Source: Micromonospora sp. NBC_00421 | Lineage (GTDB): Bacteria > Actinomycetota > Actinomycetes > Mycobacteriales > Micromonosporaceae | Direction: 5' to 3' | Length of the DNA stretch: 64,000 nucleotides | NCBI RefSeq assembly: GCF_036017915.1 | Contig: NZ_CP107929.1 | Span: 6,561,001 to 6,625,000, forward strand | Shown: positions 15,890 to 26,322 of the stretch, in pieces | Layout: every line of letters starts with the position of its first letter | Position numbering within the stretch: position 1 is the stretch's first letter | Program-made: the position numbers and the translations under genes | The notes under the pieces: generated by a model | Seen by the model: only the letters and a program-made list of their open reading frames with translations | What the model was told of the DNA's origin: nothing | Database searches by the model: none

Positions 15890-16385
15890 CGCCGACCTGG
15901 AAGACCGGGTAGACCCCGGCCACACCACCTCGCCGGCCGATCCAGCCGCCGGTCCCTTTGGTCCGGTCGCTTTGGTCCGGTCGCTTTGGTCCGGGCCCTT
16001 TGGTCCGGGCCCCGGGTCTGGTACCCCTGGCTGGGTCACCTCGCCATGCCATCTGCCGGGTGACCCTGGCTGGGCTACCTGGTACGCCCGCATGATCATC
16101 CTCGACACCAGCCAACACGACACCGACCAGACCGACCCCGCCCCGGTCGCCGCATGACATCAGACCGGATCACGCGATGGCCGTCCCTTACACCACCAGC
16201 GCGGACGTGATCGGGGTCACCAGTCATGCCACCTGCCGGGCCATCTCGCCGGATCATCTGGTCAGGCCACCTCGTCAGCCTGCCCCGACAGTCTCGGTCG
16301 TGCGCCCCTCCAGCAAGGCCGTGCGCCCCCTGTCAAGGTCGTGCTGGATCCAGGATGTAGTGGTGTCCGCCGTCGATGAAGGCCA
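15890..16385. other. Gene-free stretch downstream of the ABC genes
   Basis: No credible gene. It holds the 14-bp tandem repeats at 15956-16011 and shorter echoed segments: CCCTGGCTGGG occurs at about 16025 and 16064, and ATGCCA-(T/C)-CTGCCGGG at about 16047 and 16228. The sequence looks like decaying repetitive spacer. Confidence 0.5.
15956..16011. repeat. 14-bp tandem repeat, four units
   Basis: CTTTGGTCCGGTCG occurs twice (15956-15969, 15970-15983), then twice as CTTTGGTCCGGGCC (15984-15997, 15998-16011). It sits 67 nt after the ABC permease stop, in non-coding DNA. Confidence 0.85.
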
Positions 16386-16617
16386 CTACAACCTGGACAA
16401 CACCGTTGCGTTAGGTGGAACGGCTGTTCGTCAACCACCGCTGCCTCGCCGATCATGGAGTTGTGGTGGGTAACAGAACGCCCGTAAAACCCCCAAAGTC
16501 GGCACCACCACTCCATGATCGCCAAGCGGGCCCACCCCGCTCCCCGATCGGGCACTTCCTGTCCCGGGTTGACCAGCCACCCACGGCGTTAACGCAACGG
16601 TGTTGACAACATGGTTG
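16386..16617. repeat. Long nested inverted-repeat element (MITE/REP-like)
   Basis: Outer arms CAACACCGTTGCGTTA (16398-16413) and TAACGCAACGGTGTTG (16590-16605) are perfect 16-nt inverted repeats; weaker symmetry extends outward (CTACAACC / GGTTGCAG) and inward (GGTGG..CTG..GTCAACC). Inside them, CGATCATGGAGT-TGTGGTG (16450-16468) pairs with CACCACC-ACTCCATGATCG (16503-16521). The whole block of about 230 bp is therefore an imperfect palindrome with no gene. From memory, the GATCATGGAGTTGTGGTG core recurs between genes in Micromonospora genomes; this needs a search. Confidence 0.7.
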
Positions 16618-16630
16618 CAGCACGATCTTG

Positions 16631-16670
16631 CCGGTGCCGGTGCCGGTGCCGGTGCCGGTGCCGGTGCCGG
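16631..16670. repeat. Hexanucleotide CCGGTG repeat
   Basis: Six perfect CCGGTG copies (16631-16666) plus CCGG. It is directly downstream of the inverted-repeat element and before the G-rich tract; a likely slippage site. Confidence 0.95.
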
Positions 16671-16880
16671 GGCTAGGGCTGAGGGCTGGGGGCGCGGGGC
16701 GGCAGGGTGGGGCCGAGGGGTACGGGGTGTGCGCGGGGCGGCAAGTGAGGGGGTGCGGGTCCGGGGCGGCAGGGGTAACGGGCCGGCAGGGCGGGGCCGA
16801 GGGGGAGGGCCGAGGGGTGCAGGGCAGGGCGGGGTGCGGGGTGCGGGGTGCGGGGTGGTGGCGGGTGGGTCGCGGGGTGA
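16671..16880 (+). other. G-rich, C-poor strand segment upstream of rplJ
   Basis: For about 210 nt the + strand is dominated by runs of three to five G with little intervening C, including three GCGGGGT heptamers in tandem near 16829-16857. Open frames here have no codon signature or family. The pattern could form G-quadruplexes on the non-template strand. A related G-rich stretch occurs at 46320-46720. Confidence 0.55.
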
Positions 16881-16881
16881 T

Positions 16882-16911
16882 TTGGCGTTGGGTGGGCACG
16901 TCGCGTAACCT
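16882..16911 (+). promoter_or_regulatory. Candidate promoter for rplJ-rplL
   Basis: TTGGCG (16882-16887), 18-nt spacer, TAACCT (16906-16911), about 255 nt upstream of rplJ, which leaves room for a structured L10 leader. Confidence 0.45.
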
Positions 16912-17055
16912 GGGCCGGTAGTTCCACCCAGAGACCGCTGGTCACCGTGCCCCGGCACGGTCGAAGGCTCCGCGACGACGGGCGACCCGCGCAGGGCGGT
17001 AAGCGTAATTCGGCTCCTTTCCGTGGTCCATGACCGCGGTGATCGGTCCGGCCTC

Positions 17056-17084
17056 GCCCCGCGCGCCCTGCGCCGGGGCTTTTT
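17056..17084 (+). promoter_or_regulatory. L10 leader with terminator-like hairpin
   Basis: GCCCCG-CGCGC-CCT-GCGC-CGGGGC followed by TTTTTCG lies 84 nt before rplJ. A GC-rich stem with a U5 tract inside a leader suggests an attenuator. In many bacteria the L10 leader RNA binds L10-L12 to control the operon; that this RNA is the sensor is inference. Confidence 0.6.
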
Positions 17085-17167
17085 CGTTGTCGTGACGCCT
17101 CCGGCGCCGTCGTAGAGCCTCGTGCTCCTCGGCGGCGACCAGCTCCGAGTAACGAGAGAGGAGGGAC

Positions 17168-17716
17168 ATGGCGGACAAGCCGATCCGGGCCGACAAGGCC
17201 ACGGCAGTCGCTGAGCTGACCGAGAGCTTCCGTACCTCGGGCGCTGCGGTGCTCACCGAGTACCGTGGTCTGACGGTTTCCCAGCTCACCCAGCTGCGGC
17301 GCTCGCTCGGCAAGGAGACCACCTACACGGTTGCGAAGAACACGCTGGCCAAGCGTGCCGCGACCGAGGCGGGCATCTCCGGCCTCGACGAGCTGTTCAC
17401 CGGTCCTACCGCGCTGACTTTCGTTTCGGGCGACGTCGTCGAGGCGGCGAAGGGGCTTCGCGACTTCGCGAAGGCCAACCCGAAGCTCGTCATCAAGGGC
17501 GGTGTCTTCGAGGGCAGGGCCATTTCCGCGGCCGAGGTCACGAAGCTTGCCGACCTGGAGTCCCGTGAGGTGCTGCTGGCCAAGCTGGCCGGCGCGATGA
17601 AGGGCAACCTGAGCAAGGCCGCGGCCCTGTTCCAGGCACCGCTCTCCAAGGCCGCCCGTGCGGCGGCCGCCTTGGCGGACAAGAAGCGCGAGCAGGAGGG
17701 CGCCGAGGCGGCCTGA
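17168..17716 (+). CDS. rplJ: 50S ribosomal protein L10
   Basis: The 182-residue protein starts at ATG 17168 after GAGAGGAGGGAC. It shows the L10 N-terminal domain ([33 protein letters not shown]) and a C-terminal helix of Ala/Lys residues that carries L7/L12 dimers. L10 anchors the stalk to 23S rRNA and represses its own mRNA by leader binding. It is followed by rplL after 54 nt. Confidence 0.98.
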   Translation: MADKPIRADKATAVAELTESFRTSGAAVLTEYRGLTVSQLTQLRRSLGKETTYTVAKNTLAKRAATEAGISGLDELFTGPTALTFVSGDVVEAAKGLRDFAKANPKLVIKGGVFEGRAISAAEVTKLADLESREVLLAKLAGAMKGNLSKAAALFQAPLSKAARAAAALADKKREQEGAEAA

Positions 17717-17770
17717 GGCCCTCCCGGCGCACCACATTCTTAGTTTTCACTGCGAGAAAGGACGCCAGAC

Positions 17771-18154
17771 ATGGCGAAGCTCAGCACCGACGAGCTGCTC
17801 GACGCGTTCAAGGAGATGACGCTGATCGAGCTCTCTGAGTTCGTGAAGCAGTTCGAGGAGACCTTCGAGGTCACCGCCGCCGCTCCGGTCGCGGTCGCCG
17901 CTGCCGGCGGCGCTGCCGCCCCGGCCGAGGCCGAGCCGGAGAAGGACGAGTTCGACGTCGTCCTCGAGGCTGACGGTGGCAAGAAGATCCAGGTCATCAA
18001 GGTCGTGCGTGAGCTGACCGGCCTGGGCCTCAAGGAGGCCAAGGACGCGGTCGAGGCCGCGCCGAAGGCGATCCTGGAGAAGGTCAACAAGGAGACCGCC
18101 GAGAAGGCGAAGGCCAAGCTCGAGGGTGAGGGCGCCAAGGTCACCCTCAAGTGA
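17771..18154 (+). CDS. rplL: 50S ribosomal protein L7/L12
   Basis: A 127-residue L7/L12 with its three parts visible: dimerisation helix pair ([20 protein letters not shown]), an Ala/Pro/Glu flexible hinge (about 36-57) and the factor-binding domain ([36 protein letters not shown]). It recruits translation GTPases. The stop is followed by GAGGTC-GACCTC pairing sequence and the 14-bp hairpin at 18226. Confidence 0.99.
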   Translation: MAKLSTDELLDAFKEMTLIELSEFVKQFEETFEVTAAAPVAVAAAGGAAAPAEAEPEKDEFDVVLEADGGKKIQVIKVVRELTGLGLKEAKDAVEAAPKAILEKVNKETAEKAKAKLEGEGAKVTLK

Positions 18155-18225
18155 CCTGAGGTCGGCCTCGGGCTGACCTCGGCGCGTGTCCGGCTCGGGT
18201 GAGCCGTGGCACACCGCATCATGGC

Positions 18226-18256
18226 GGGCGGTGATCCGATTTTCGGATCACCGCCC
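18226..18256. terminator. Strong hairpin after rplL
   Basis: GGGCGGTGATCCGA (18226-18239) and TCGGATCACCGCCC (18243-18256) form a perfect 14-bp stem with a TTT loop, 71 nt after rplL. There is no U-tract beyond GTTG, so readthrough into rpoB is possible. Confidence 0.75.
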
Positions 18257-18586
18257 GTTGCGCGTGGTGACTCCGGGTATCAGTGGTGTGAGCAGGGTGT
18301 TCGCACCCGTTGTGCGACCCGGCGGTGACGCCGTGGGTAACCCGTCAGTGGGAAACCCGGCGAGCAGCCGGGATGAGGCTCTTGACGCAGCCCCGGCCTG
18401 CCAGGCACGCTGACACCAGCAAGACCTTCCGCGCTTGCGACGGCCCCCTCTCGGGTAAGGCTGCGGCAGCATCAGCAGCCGCTCCGACCTGAGTGGCCCC
18501 GCCAGGAACGTCGCGTTCCGAGCGGCCCGGTCCGACCCCCGATCGGGGGTCCCGAGGCACGTTCCGCGACGACCTGCGGGATGGGC

Positions 18587-18615
18587 TGGACAGCGGTTAG
18601 CCTCTCGGCTACACT
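18587..18615 (+). promoter_or_regulatory. Promoter for rpoB-rpoC
   Basis: TGGACA (18587-18592), 17-nt spacer, TACACT (18610-18615): the best sigma-A type match in the interval. Confidence 0.65.
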
Positions 18616-18742
18616 GCTAGTTTGCGCTGCCTTCCGACGTAGCCCCTGCTCGGAAATGTCCGGTTACGGATATTTTTGGTGGGGTCATTGGAGTGCACGC
18701 ATACCAGCCGTTCTGCAGCACCGGTCCTCGGAAGGACGCATC

Positions 18743-21700
18743 TTGGCAGCTTCCCGCCCTGCGAAGACCAGTCGTACGTCGAGCGCTTTCGCTCCCCGCC
18801 GAGTTTCTTTCGGCAGGATCACCGAACACCTCGAGGTCCCCAACCTCCTTGCCATCCAGAACGAGTCCTTCGACTGGCTCGTCGGCAACGAGGCTTGGCA
18901 GGGCCGGTCGGCGGACGACCCGCACGCACGCTCGGGTCTCGCGGAGATCCTCGACGAGATCAGTCCCATTGAGGACTTCTCCGGCACCATGTCGCTCTCC
19001 TTCTCGGCGCCGCGCTTCGACGAGGTCAAGGCCTCGATCGAGGAGTGCAAGGAGAAGGACCTGACCTACTGCGCGCCGCTGTTCGTGACCGCGGAGTTCA
19101 CCAACAACACCACTGGCGAGATCAAGAGCCAGACGGTGTTCATGGGTGACTTCCCGATGATGACGCCGAAGGGCACCTTCATCATCAACGGCACCGAGCG
19201 CGTCGTGACCAGCCAGCTCGTCCGTTCCTCCGGCGTGTACTTCGACAAGCAGCCGGACAAGACCTCCGACCGCGACCTGTCCAGCGTCAAGGTGATCCCG
19301 AGCCGGGGTGCCTGGCTGGAGTTCGACATCGACAAGCGCGACACCGTCGGTGTCCGGATCGACCGTAAGCGCCGTCAGGCCGTCACGGTCGTCCTCAAGG
19401 CCATCGGTTGGTCGGCCGAGCGGATCCGCGAGCGGTTCGGCTGGTCCGAACTGATGATGACCACGCTCGAGAAGGACCACATCGCCGGCCAGGACGAGGC
19501 CCTGCTCGACATCTACCGCAAGCTCCGCCCTGGCGAGCCGCCGACCCGCGAGAACGCCCAGACCCTGCTCGACAACCTCTTCTTCAACCCGAAGCGGTAC
19601 GACGTCGCCAAGGTCGGTCGGTACAAGTTCAACAAGAAGCTCGGGCTGAACGTGCCGATCACCACGGGCACGCTCACCGAGGACGACATCGTCTCCACCG
19701 TCGAGTACCTCTGCCGGCTGCACGCCGGTGAGGAAGGCTACGAGGCGGACGACATCGACCACTTCGGCAACCGCCGGATCCGGACCGTGGGTGAGCTCAT
19801 CCAGAACCAGGTCCGGGTCGGTCTGTCGCGGATGGAGCGGGTCGTCCGGGAGCGGATGACGACGCAGGACGTCGAGGCGATCACGCCGCAGACCCTGATC
19901 AACATCCGCCCGGTGGTGGCGGCGATCAAGGAGTTCTTCGGTACGTCCCAGCTGTCCCAGTTCATGGACCAGACCAACCCGCTGGCGGGGCTCACCCACC
20001 GGCGGCGGTTGAACGCGCTCGGCCCGGGTGGTCTGTCCCGGGAGCGGGCCGGCTTCGAGGTCCGCGACGTGCACCCGTCCCACTACGGCCGGATGTGCCC
20101 GATCGAGACGCCCGAAGGCCCGAACATCGGCCTGATCGGCAACCTCTCGACGTTCGCCCGGGTCAACCCGTTCGGCTTCATCGAGACGCCGTACCGAAAG
20201 GTCGTCGACGGCCGGGTCACCGACCAGGTCGACTACCTGACCGCGGACGACGAGGACCGGTTCGTCAAGGCGCAGGCCAACGCACCGCTGCAGGCCGACG
20301 GCACCTTCGCCGAGGACCGGGTCCTGTGTCGCCGTAAGGGTGGCGAGACCGAGGACGTGATCCCGAGCGCCGTCGACTACATGGACATCTCGCCGCGGCA
20401 GATGGTCTCCGTCGGCACCGCGATGATCCCGTTCCTCGAGCACGACGACGCCAACCGTGCCCTGATGGGCGCCAACATGCAGCGTCAGGCGGTGCCCCTG
20501 GTCAAGGCCGAGGCCCCGCTGGTCGGCACGGGCATGGAGTACCGCGCGGCCGTGGACGCCGGCGACGTCGTGGTCGCCGAGGTCGGCGGTGTGATCGAGG
20601 ACCTCTGCGCCGACTACATCACCATCCACCAGGACGACGGTCACCGCCGGACGTACCTGCTGCACAAGTTCCGCCGCTCCAACTCCGGCTCCTGCGTCAA
20701 CCAGAAGCCGGTGGTCTTCGAGGGCGACCGCGTCGAGGCCGGCCAGGTCATCGCCGACGGTCCGTGCACCGACGAGGGCGAGATGGCGCTCGGGCGCAAC
20801 CTGCTGGTGGCGTTCATGTGCTGGGAGGGCCACAACTACGAGGACGCGATCATCCTGTCGCAGCGCCTCGTGCAGCAGGACGTGCTCACCTCGATCCACA
20901 TCGAGGAGCACGAGGTCGACGCCCGGGACACCAAGCTCGGCCCGGAGGAGATCACCCGCGACATCCCGAACGTCAGCGAGGAAATGCTCGCCGACCTCGA
21001 CGAGCGCGGCATCATCCGGATCGGCGCCGAGGTCGTTCCCGGTGACATCCTGGTCGGCAAGGTCACGCCCAAGGGCGAGACCGAGCTGACCCCCGAGGAG
21101 CGGCTGCTCCGCGCGATCTTCGGTGAGAAGGCGCGGGAGGTCCGGGACACCTCGCTGAAGGTGCCGCACGGCGAGACCGGCACGGTCATCGGTGTGCGTA
21201 CCTTCTCCCGCGAGGACGGCGACGAGCTGCCGCCGGGCGTCAACGAGCTGGTCCGGGTCTACGTCGCCCAGAAGCGGAAGATCCAGGACGGCGACAAGCT
21301 CGCCGGCCGGCACGGTAACAAGGGCGTCATCTCGAAGATCCTGCCGATCGAGGACATGCCGTTCCTGGAGGACGGCACCCCGGTCGACATCGTGCTGAAC
21401 CCGCTGGGTGTGCCGTCGCGAATGAACATCGGGCAGGTGCTGGAGACCCACCTCGGTTGGGTCGCCAAGACCGGCTGGAAGGTCGAGGGCGAGGACGCCG
21501 ACTGGAAGCGTCAGCTCCGCTCGATCGACGCGCACGAGTCCGAGGGGGACACGAACGTGGCCACCCCGGTCTTCGACGGTGCCCGTGAAGAGGAGATCTC
21601 CGGTCTGCTCGCGTCGACCCTGCCCAACCGGGACGGCAACCAGCTGATCGGTTCCTCGGGTAAGGCGCGGCTGTTCGACGGCCGGTCCGGCGAGCCGCTG

Positions 21701-22174
21701 CCGGACCCGATCGCGGTCGGTTACATCTACATCCTGAAGCTCAACCACCTGGTCGACGACAAGATCCACGCCCGTTCGACCGGCCCGTACTCGATGATCA
21801 CGCAGCAGCCGCTGGGTGGTAAGGCGCAGTTCGGTGGCCAGCGCTTCGGTGAGATGGAGTGCTGGGCGATGCAGGCGTACGGCGCTGCCTACGCCCTGCA
21901 GGAGCTGCTGACCATCAAGTCCGACGACGTCCTGGGCCGGGTCAAGGTCTACGAGGCGATCGTCAAGGGCGAGAACATTCCCGAGCCGGGCATCCCGGAG
22001 TCGTTCAAGGTGCTGCTCAAGGAGCTCCAGTCGCTGTGCCTGAACGTCGAGGTGCTCAGCAGCGACGGGGTGGCCCTGGAGATGCGCGAGACCGACGACG
22101 AGGTGTTCCGGGCCGCGGAGGAGCTGGGCATCGACCTGTCCCGGCGCGAGCCGAGCTCGGTCGAAGAGGTGTAA
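18743..22174 (+). CDS. rpoB: RNA polymerase subunit beta
   Basis: I place the start at TTG 18743 ([20 protein letters not shown]), because GAAGGA lies 6 nt before it and actinobacterial RpoB begins MAASR; the product has 1143 residues. It is complete, from [16 protein letters not shown] to the conserved C-terminus. The rifamycin-binding cluster reads [20 protein letters not shown] then [13 protein letters not shown]: residue 424 (E. coli 531) is Asn rather than Ser, residue 411 (518) is Thr and residue 415 (522) is Ala. Gln513, Asp516, His526 and Arg529 equivalents are kept. RpoB forms half of the polymerase active-site cleft and is followed by rpoC after 77 nt. Confidence 0.98.
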   Translation: MAASRPAKTSRTSSAFAPRRVSFGRITEHLEVPNLLAIQNESFDWLVGNEAWQGRSADDPHARSGLAEILDEISPIEDFSGTMSLSFSAPRFDEVKASIEECKEKDLTYCAPLFVTAEFTNNTTGEIKSQTVFMGDFPMMTPKGTFIINGTERVVTSQLVRSSGVYFDKQPDKTSDRDLSSVKVIPSRGAWLEFDIDKRDTVGVRIDRKRRQAVTVVLKAIGWSAERIRERFGWSELMMTTLEKDHIAGQDEALLDIYRKLRPGEPPTRENAQTLLDNLFFNPKRYDVAKVGRYKFNKKLGLNVPITTGTLTEDDIVSTVEYLCRLHAGEEGYEADDIDHFGNRRIRTVGELIQNQVRVGLSRMERVVRERMTTQDVEAITPQTLINIRPVVAAIKEFFGTSQLSQFMDQTNPLAGLTHRRRLNALGPGGLSRERAGFEVRDVHPSHYGRMCPIETPEGPNIGLIGNLSTFARVNPFGFIETPYRKVVDGRVTDQVDYLTADDEDRFVKAQANAPLQADGTFAEDRVLCRRKGGETEDVIPSAVDYMDISPRQMVSVGTAMIPFLEHDDANRALMGANMQRQAVPLVKAEAPLVGTGMEYRAAVDAGDVVVAEVGGVIEDLCADYITIHQDDGHRRTYLLHKFRRSNSGSCVNQKPVVFEGDRVEAGQVIADGPCTDEGEMALGRNLLVAFMCWEGHNYEDAIILSQRLVQQDVLTSIHIEEHEVDARDTKLGPEEITRDIPNVSEEMLADLDERGIIRIGAEVVPGDILVGKVTPKGETELTPEERLLRAIFGEKAREVRDTSLKVPHGETGTVIGVRTFSREDGDELPPGVNELVRVYVAQKRKIQDGDKLAGRHGNKGVISKILPIEDMPFLEDGTPVDIVLNPLGVPSRMNIGQVLETHLGWVAKTGWKVEGEDADWKRQLRSIDAHESEGDTNVATPVFDGAREEEISGLLASTLPNRDGNQLIGSSGKARLFDGRSGEPLPDPIAVGYIYILKLNHLVDDKIHARSTGPYSMITQQPLGGKAQFGGQRFGEMECWAMQAYGAAYALQELLTIKSDDVLGRVKVYEAIVKGENIPEPGIPESFKVLLKELQSLCLNVEVLSSDGVALEMRETDDEVFRAAEELGIDLSRREPSSVEEV

Positions 22175-22251
22175 GTGGTGTGGGTTGGGGGCCGGCAGGC
22201 CCCCAACCCCGCCCGTGATCTAGCTGTAAAGACGACGACATAGGGGACATA

Positions 22252-25200
22252 GTGCTCGACGTCAACTTCTTCGACGAGCTGCGTATCGGCCTCGCGACCG
22301 CGGACGACATCCGTCAGTGGTCGCACGGTGAGGTCAAGAAGCCTGAGACGATCAACTACCGCACCCTCAAGCCGGAGAAGGACGGACTCTTCTGCGAGAA
22401 GATCTTCGGCCCTCAGCGGGACTGGGAGTGCTACTGCGGTAAGTACAAGCGGGTCCGGTTCAAGGGCATCATCTGCGAGCGCTGCGGCGTCGAGGTGACC
22501 CGGTCGAAGGTCCGTCGTGAGCGGATGGGGCACATCGAGCTGGCCGCCCCGGTCACCCACATCTGGTACTTCAAGGGCGTCCCGAGCCGGCTGGGCTACC
22601 TGCTGGACCTCGCCCCCAAGGACCTCGAGAAGATCATCTACTTCGCCTCGTACGTCGTGACGAGCGTGGATGCCGAGGCGCGCCACCGCGACATCTCGAC
22701 CATCGAGAACGAGATCCTCGCCGAGAAGCGGCAGTCCGAGAACAGCCGCGACTCGGAGATCGAGAAGCGCGCCGCCAAGCTCGAGGCCGACCTGGCCGAG
22801 CTGGAGGCCGAGGGTGCCAAGGCGGACGTCCGGCGCAAGGTCAAGGAGGGCGGAGAGCGCGAGATGCGCCAGATCCGCGACCGGGCCCAGCGCGAGATCG
22901 ACCGCCTCGACGAGGTTCTCGACACCTTCCGCAAGCTCGACTCGAAGCAGTTGGTCACCGACGAGCTGCTCTACCGCGAGCTGCGCGACCGGTTCGGCGA
23001 GTACTTCACCGGCGGCATGGGCGCCGAGGCGATCAAGGCGCTGGTCCAGAACATGGACCTCGACGCCGAGGCCGAGAGCCTGCGCGAGACGATCCGCTCC
23101 GGCAAGGGGCAGCGGAAGATCCGGGCGCTCAAGCGGCTGAAGGTCGTCGCGGCGTTCCTGAACACCCGCAACTCGCCGCTCGGCATGGTGCTGGACTGCG
23201 TCCCGGTCATCCCGCCGGACCTGCGCCCGATGGTGCAGCTCGACGGTGGCCGTTTCGCGACCTCCGACCTGAACGACCTGTACCGACGCGTGATCAACCG
23301 GAACAACCGCCTCAAGCGGCTGATCGACCTCGGCGCACCCGAGATCATCGTCAACAACGAGAAGCGGATGCTCCAGGAGGCCGTCGACGCGCTGTTCGAC
23401 AACGGCCGTCGCGGTCGGCCGGTCACCGGCCCGGGTAACCGCCCGCTCAAGTCGCTGTCGGACATGCTCAAGGGCAAGCAGGGCCGGTTCCGGCAGAACC
23501 TGCTCGGCAAGCGCGTCGACTACTCCGGCCGTTCGGTCATCGTGGTCGGCCCCAAGCTCAAGCTGCACCAGTGCGGTCTGCCCAAGCAGATGGCGCTGGA
23601 GCTGTTCAAGCCGTTCGTGATGAAGCGGCTGGTCGACCTCAACCACGCGCAGAACATCAAGTCCGCCAAGCGGATGGTCGAGCGGCAGCGGCCGGTCGTG
23701 TGGGACGTGCTGGAAGAGGTCATCGGCGAGCACCCGGTGCTGCTCAACCGGGCGCCGACCCTGCACCGCCTGGGCATCCAGGCCTTCGAGCCGCAGCTGG
23801 TCGAGGGCAAGGCGATCCAGATCCACCCGCTGGTCTGCACCGCGTTCAACGCCGACTTCGACGGTGACCAGATGGCGGTGCACGTGCCGCTGTCCGCCGA
23901 GGCCCAGGCCGAGGCGCGGATCCTGATGCTGTCGTCGAACAACATCCTCAAGCCGGCCGACGGCAAGCCTGTCACCATGCCCACCCAGGACATGGTCATC
24001 GGTCTCTACCACCTGACCCACCTCATCCCGGGTGGCCGGGGCGAGGGCCGGGCGTTCAGCTCGGACGCCGAGGCGCGGATGGCCTTCGACGCGAGCGAGC
24101 TGCACCTGCAGACCCCGGTGAAGATCCGGCTGCGCAACGTGGTGGGTGTGGACAACGGCACCGGTGCCGAGCCGTGGGTCGCGCCCGAGGGCTGGACCGA
24201 GGGCGACCCGGTGACCGTGGAGACCACGCTGGGCCGGGTCCTGTTCAACGAGACGCTGCCGCAGGGCTACCGCTTCGTGAACTACGAGATCCGCAAGGGT
24301 CAGCTCTCCGCGATCGTCAACGACCTCGCCGAGCGCTTCCCGAAGGTGGCCCTGGCGGCCACCCTGGACGGCCTCAAGGAGGCGGGCTTCCACTGGGCCA
24401 CCTGGTCCGGCGTCACCATCGGCATGGAGGACGTCATCCCGCCGCCGCGCAAGCGGGAGATCCTGGAGAAGTACGAGAAGGAAGCCGACCGGATCGACAA
24501 GCAGTACCAGCGTGGTCTGATGACCGCCGAGGAGCGACGCGGCGAGCTCATCGAGATCTGGACCAAGGCGACCAACGAGGTCGCCAAGGAGATGGACACC
24601 GCGCTGCCGCAGGAGAACCCGCTGTGGAAGATGATCAACTCGGGTGCCCGCGGTAACCTGCTCCAGCTCCGGCAGATCGCGGCGATCCGTGGTCTGGTGG
24701 CCAACCCGAAGGGTGAGATCATCCCGCGGCCGATCAAGGCCTCGTACCGGGAGGGTCTGTCCGTGCTGGAGTACTTCATCTCCACCCACGGTGCCCGTAA
24801 GGGTCTGGCCGACACCGCGCTGCGGACCGCCGACTCGGGTTACCTGACCCGTCGTCTGGTGGACGTCTCGCAGGACGTCATCATCCGCGAGGAGGACTGC
24901 GGCACCGACCGGGCGATCCCGATGCAGATCGGCGAGCGCCTGGAGGGTGGCCGGCTGGTCGTGCACGAGCACGCCGAGACCAGCGTGCACGCCCGGACCC
25001 TGGCCGACGACATCAAGGGGCCGGACGGCACCGTGGTGGCCCACCGGGGTCAGGACGTCAACTCCATCGGGGTCGACCAGATCGTCGCCGCCGGGGTGGA
25101 GACGATCCGGGTGCGCAGCGTGCTCACCTGCGAGTCGAAGCTGGGCGTCTGCGGTGCGTGCTACGGCCGCTCGTTGCCGACCGGCAAGACCGTGGACGTC

Positions 25201-26142
25201 GGCGAGGCGGTCGGCATCATCGCCGCCCAGTCGATCGGTGAGCCGGGCACCCAGCTGACGATGCGTACCTTCCACACCGGTGGTGTCGCGGGTGAGGACA
25301 TCACCCAGGGTCTGCCGCGTGTCCAGGAGATCTTCGAGGCCCGGATCCCGAAGGGCAAGGCGCCCATCGCCGACACCCCGGGTCGGATCCGGATCGAGGA
25401 CGGCGAGCGGTCCCGGAAGATCATCGTGGTGCCGGACGACGGTAGCGACGAGATCGTCTACGACAAGATCTCCAAGCGGGTCGGGCTGCGGACCCACGAC
25501 GGGGACCACGTCGAGGTCGGCGAGAAGCTCACCGAGGGCACCATCGACCCGCACGAGCTGCTGCGCATCCTCGGCCCGCGGGCGGTCCAGGTCCACCTGA
25601 CCCAGGAGGTCCAGGAGGTCTACCGCTCGCAGGGTGTGCTCATCCACGACAAGCACATCGAGATCATCATCCGCCAGATGCTCAAGCGGGTGACGGTCAT
25701 CGACTCCGGCTCGACCGAGTTCCTGCCGGGTGTGCTCGTCGACCGGGCGCTGTTCGAGTCGGAGAACCGCCGACTGGTCGGCGAGGGTGGCGAGCCCGCC
25801 GCCGGTCGCCCGGTGCTGATGGGTATCACCAAGGCCTCGCTGGCCACGGACTCCTGGCTCTCGGCGGCCTCCTTCCAGGAGACCACCCGGGTGCTGACCG
25901 ACGCGGCGATCAACTCGCGCAGCGACTCGCTGGTCGGCCTCAAGGAGAACGTGATCATCGGTAAGCTCATCCCGGCCGGTACCGGCATCAGCAAGTACCG
26001 CAACGTCCGGGTCGAGCCGACCGAGGAGGCGAAGGCCAAGGTCTACTCGATGACCGGTTACCCGGAGACCGACTACGGCTTCGGCCCGGCCAGTGGCCAG
26101 GCTGTGCCGCTTGACGACTTCGACTTCGGGTCGTACCGCTAG
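22252..26142 (+). CDS. rpoC: RNA polymerase subunit beta'
   Basis: A 1296-residue protein from GTG 22252. It has the N-terminal zinc site (CYCG...CERC, about residues 60-78), the clamp coiled coil, the catalytic NADFDGDQ (533-540) with its three magnesium-binding Asp, the bridge and trigger regions, and a second zinc site ([13 protein letters not shown]). Between about residues 140 and 230 is a charged helical insert ([20 protein letters not shown]) typical of actinobacterial RpoC. It ends at a strong terminator. Confidence 0.99.
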   Translation: MLDVNFFDELRIGLATADDIRQWSHGEVKKPETINYRTLKPEKDGLFCEKIFGPQRDWECYCGKYKRVRFKGIICERCGVEVTRSKVRRERMGHIELAAPVTHIWYFKGVPSRLGYLLDLAPKDLEKIIYFASYVVTSVDAEARHRDISTIENEILAEKRQSENSRDSEIEKRAAKLEADLAELEAEGAKADVRRKVKEGGEREMRQIRDRAQREIDRLDEVLDTFRKLDSKQLVTDELLYRELRDRFGEYFTGGMGAEAIKALVQNMDLDAEAESLRETIRSGKGQRKIRALKRLKVVAAFLNTRNSPLGMVLDCVPVIPPDLRPMVQLDGGRFATSDLNDLYRRVINRNNRLKRLIDLGAPEIIVNNEKRMLQEAVDALFDNGRRGRPVTGPGNRPLKSLSDMLKGKQGRFRQNLLGKRVDYSGRSVIVVGPKLKLHQCGLPKQMALELFKPFVMKRLVDLNHAQNIKSAKRMVERQRPVVWDVLEEVIGEHPVLLNRAPTLHRLGIQAFEPQLVEGKAIQIHPLVCTAFNADFDGDQMAVHVPLSAEAQAEARILMLSSNNILKPADGKPVTMPTQDMVIGLYHLTHLIPGGRGEGRAFSSDAEARMAFDASELHLQTPVKIRLRNVVGVDNGTGAEPWVAPEGWTEGDPVTVETTLGRVLFNETLPQGYRFVNYEIRKGQLSAIVNDLAERFPKVALAATLDGLKEAGFHWATWSGVTIGMEDVIPPPRKREILEKYEKEADRIDKQYQRGLMTAEERRGELIEIWTKATNEVAKEMDTALPQENPLWKMINSGARGNLLQLRQIAAIRGLVANPKGEIIPRPIKASYREGLSVLEYFISTHGARKGLADTALRTADSGYLTRRLVDVSQDVIIREEDCGTDRAIPMQIGERLEGGRLVVHEHAETSVHARTLADDIKGPDGTVVAHRGQDVNSIGVDQIVAAGVETIRVRSVLTCESKLGVCGACYGRSLPTGKTVDVGEAVGIIAAQSIGEPGTQLTMRTFHTGGVAGEDITQGLPRVQEIFEARIPKGKAPIADTPGRIRIEDGERSRKIIVVPDDGSDEIVYDKISKRVGLRTHDGDHVEVGEKLTEGTIDPHELLRILGPRAVQVHLTQEVQEVYRSQGVLIHDKHIEIIIRQMLKRVTVIDSGSTEFLPGVLVDRALFESENRRLVGEGGEPAAGRPVLMGITKASLATDSWLSAASFQETTRVLTDAAINSRSDSLVGLKENVIIGKLIPAGTGISKYRNVRVEPTEEAKAKVYSMTGYPETDYGFGPASGQAVPLDDFDFGSYR

Positions 26143-26149
26143 GCACCAC

Positions 26150-26188
26150 CGACGAAGGCCCCCGGCAGCGTGCCGGGGGCCTTCGTCG
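26150..26188. terminator. Terminator after rpoC
   Basis: CGACGAAGGCCCCCGGCA (26150-26167), loop GCG, TGCCGGGGGCCTTCGTCG (26171-26188): a perfect 18-bp stem 7 nt after the rpoC stop. Confidence 0.92.
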
Positions 26189-26322
26189 TAGCCGGGGTCC
26201 ACGGCCGTCCGGTCGTCGGTGGTTGCCGACCGGCCCGTCGGTAGGTGGGCGAACGCCCGGCTGCGGGGGTGGACCGCCGGGGAGTGCCCGGTACGGCGGG
26301 ACGGCCGGGCATGATGGTGGAC

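Larger units (their letters stand above)
18155..18742. other. rplL-rpoB spacer
   Basis: A 588-bp interval with a strong hairpin (18226-18256) and a good promoter (18587-18615) for rpoB. No gene is supported. The 128 nt between promoter and TTG start form an rpoB leader with no obvious structure. Confidence 0.6.

Noticed and set aside
18581..18742. Upstream extension of RpoB by 54 residues
   Set aside because: The extension covers the promoter and leader and is not RpoB-like; TTG 18743 has a good ribosome site and the family opening.
18617..21769. A 1050-codon minus-strand open frame across rpoB
   Set aside because: Antisense shadow of rpoB with no family resemblance.
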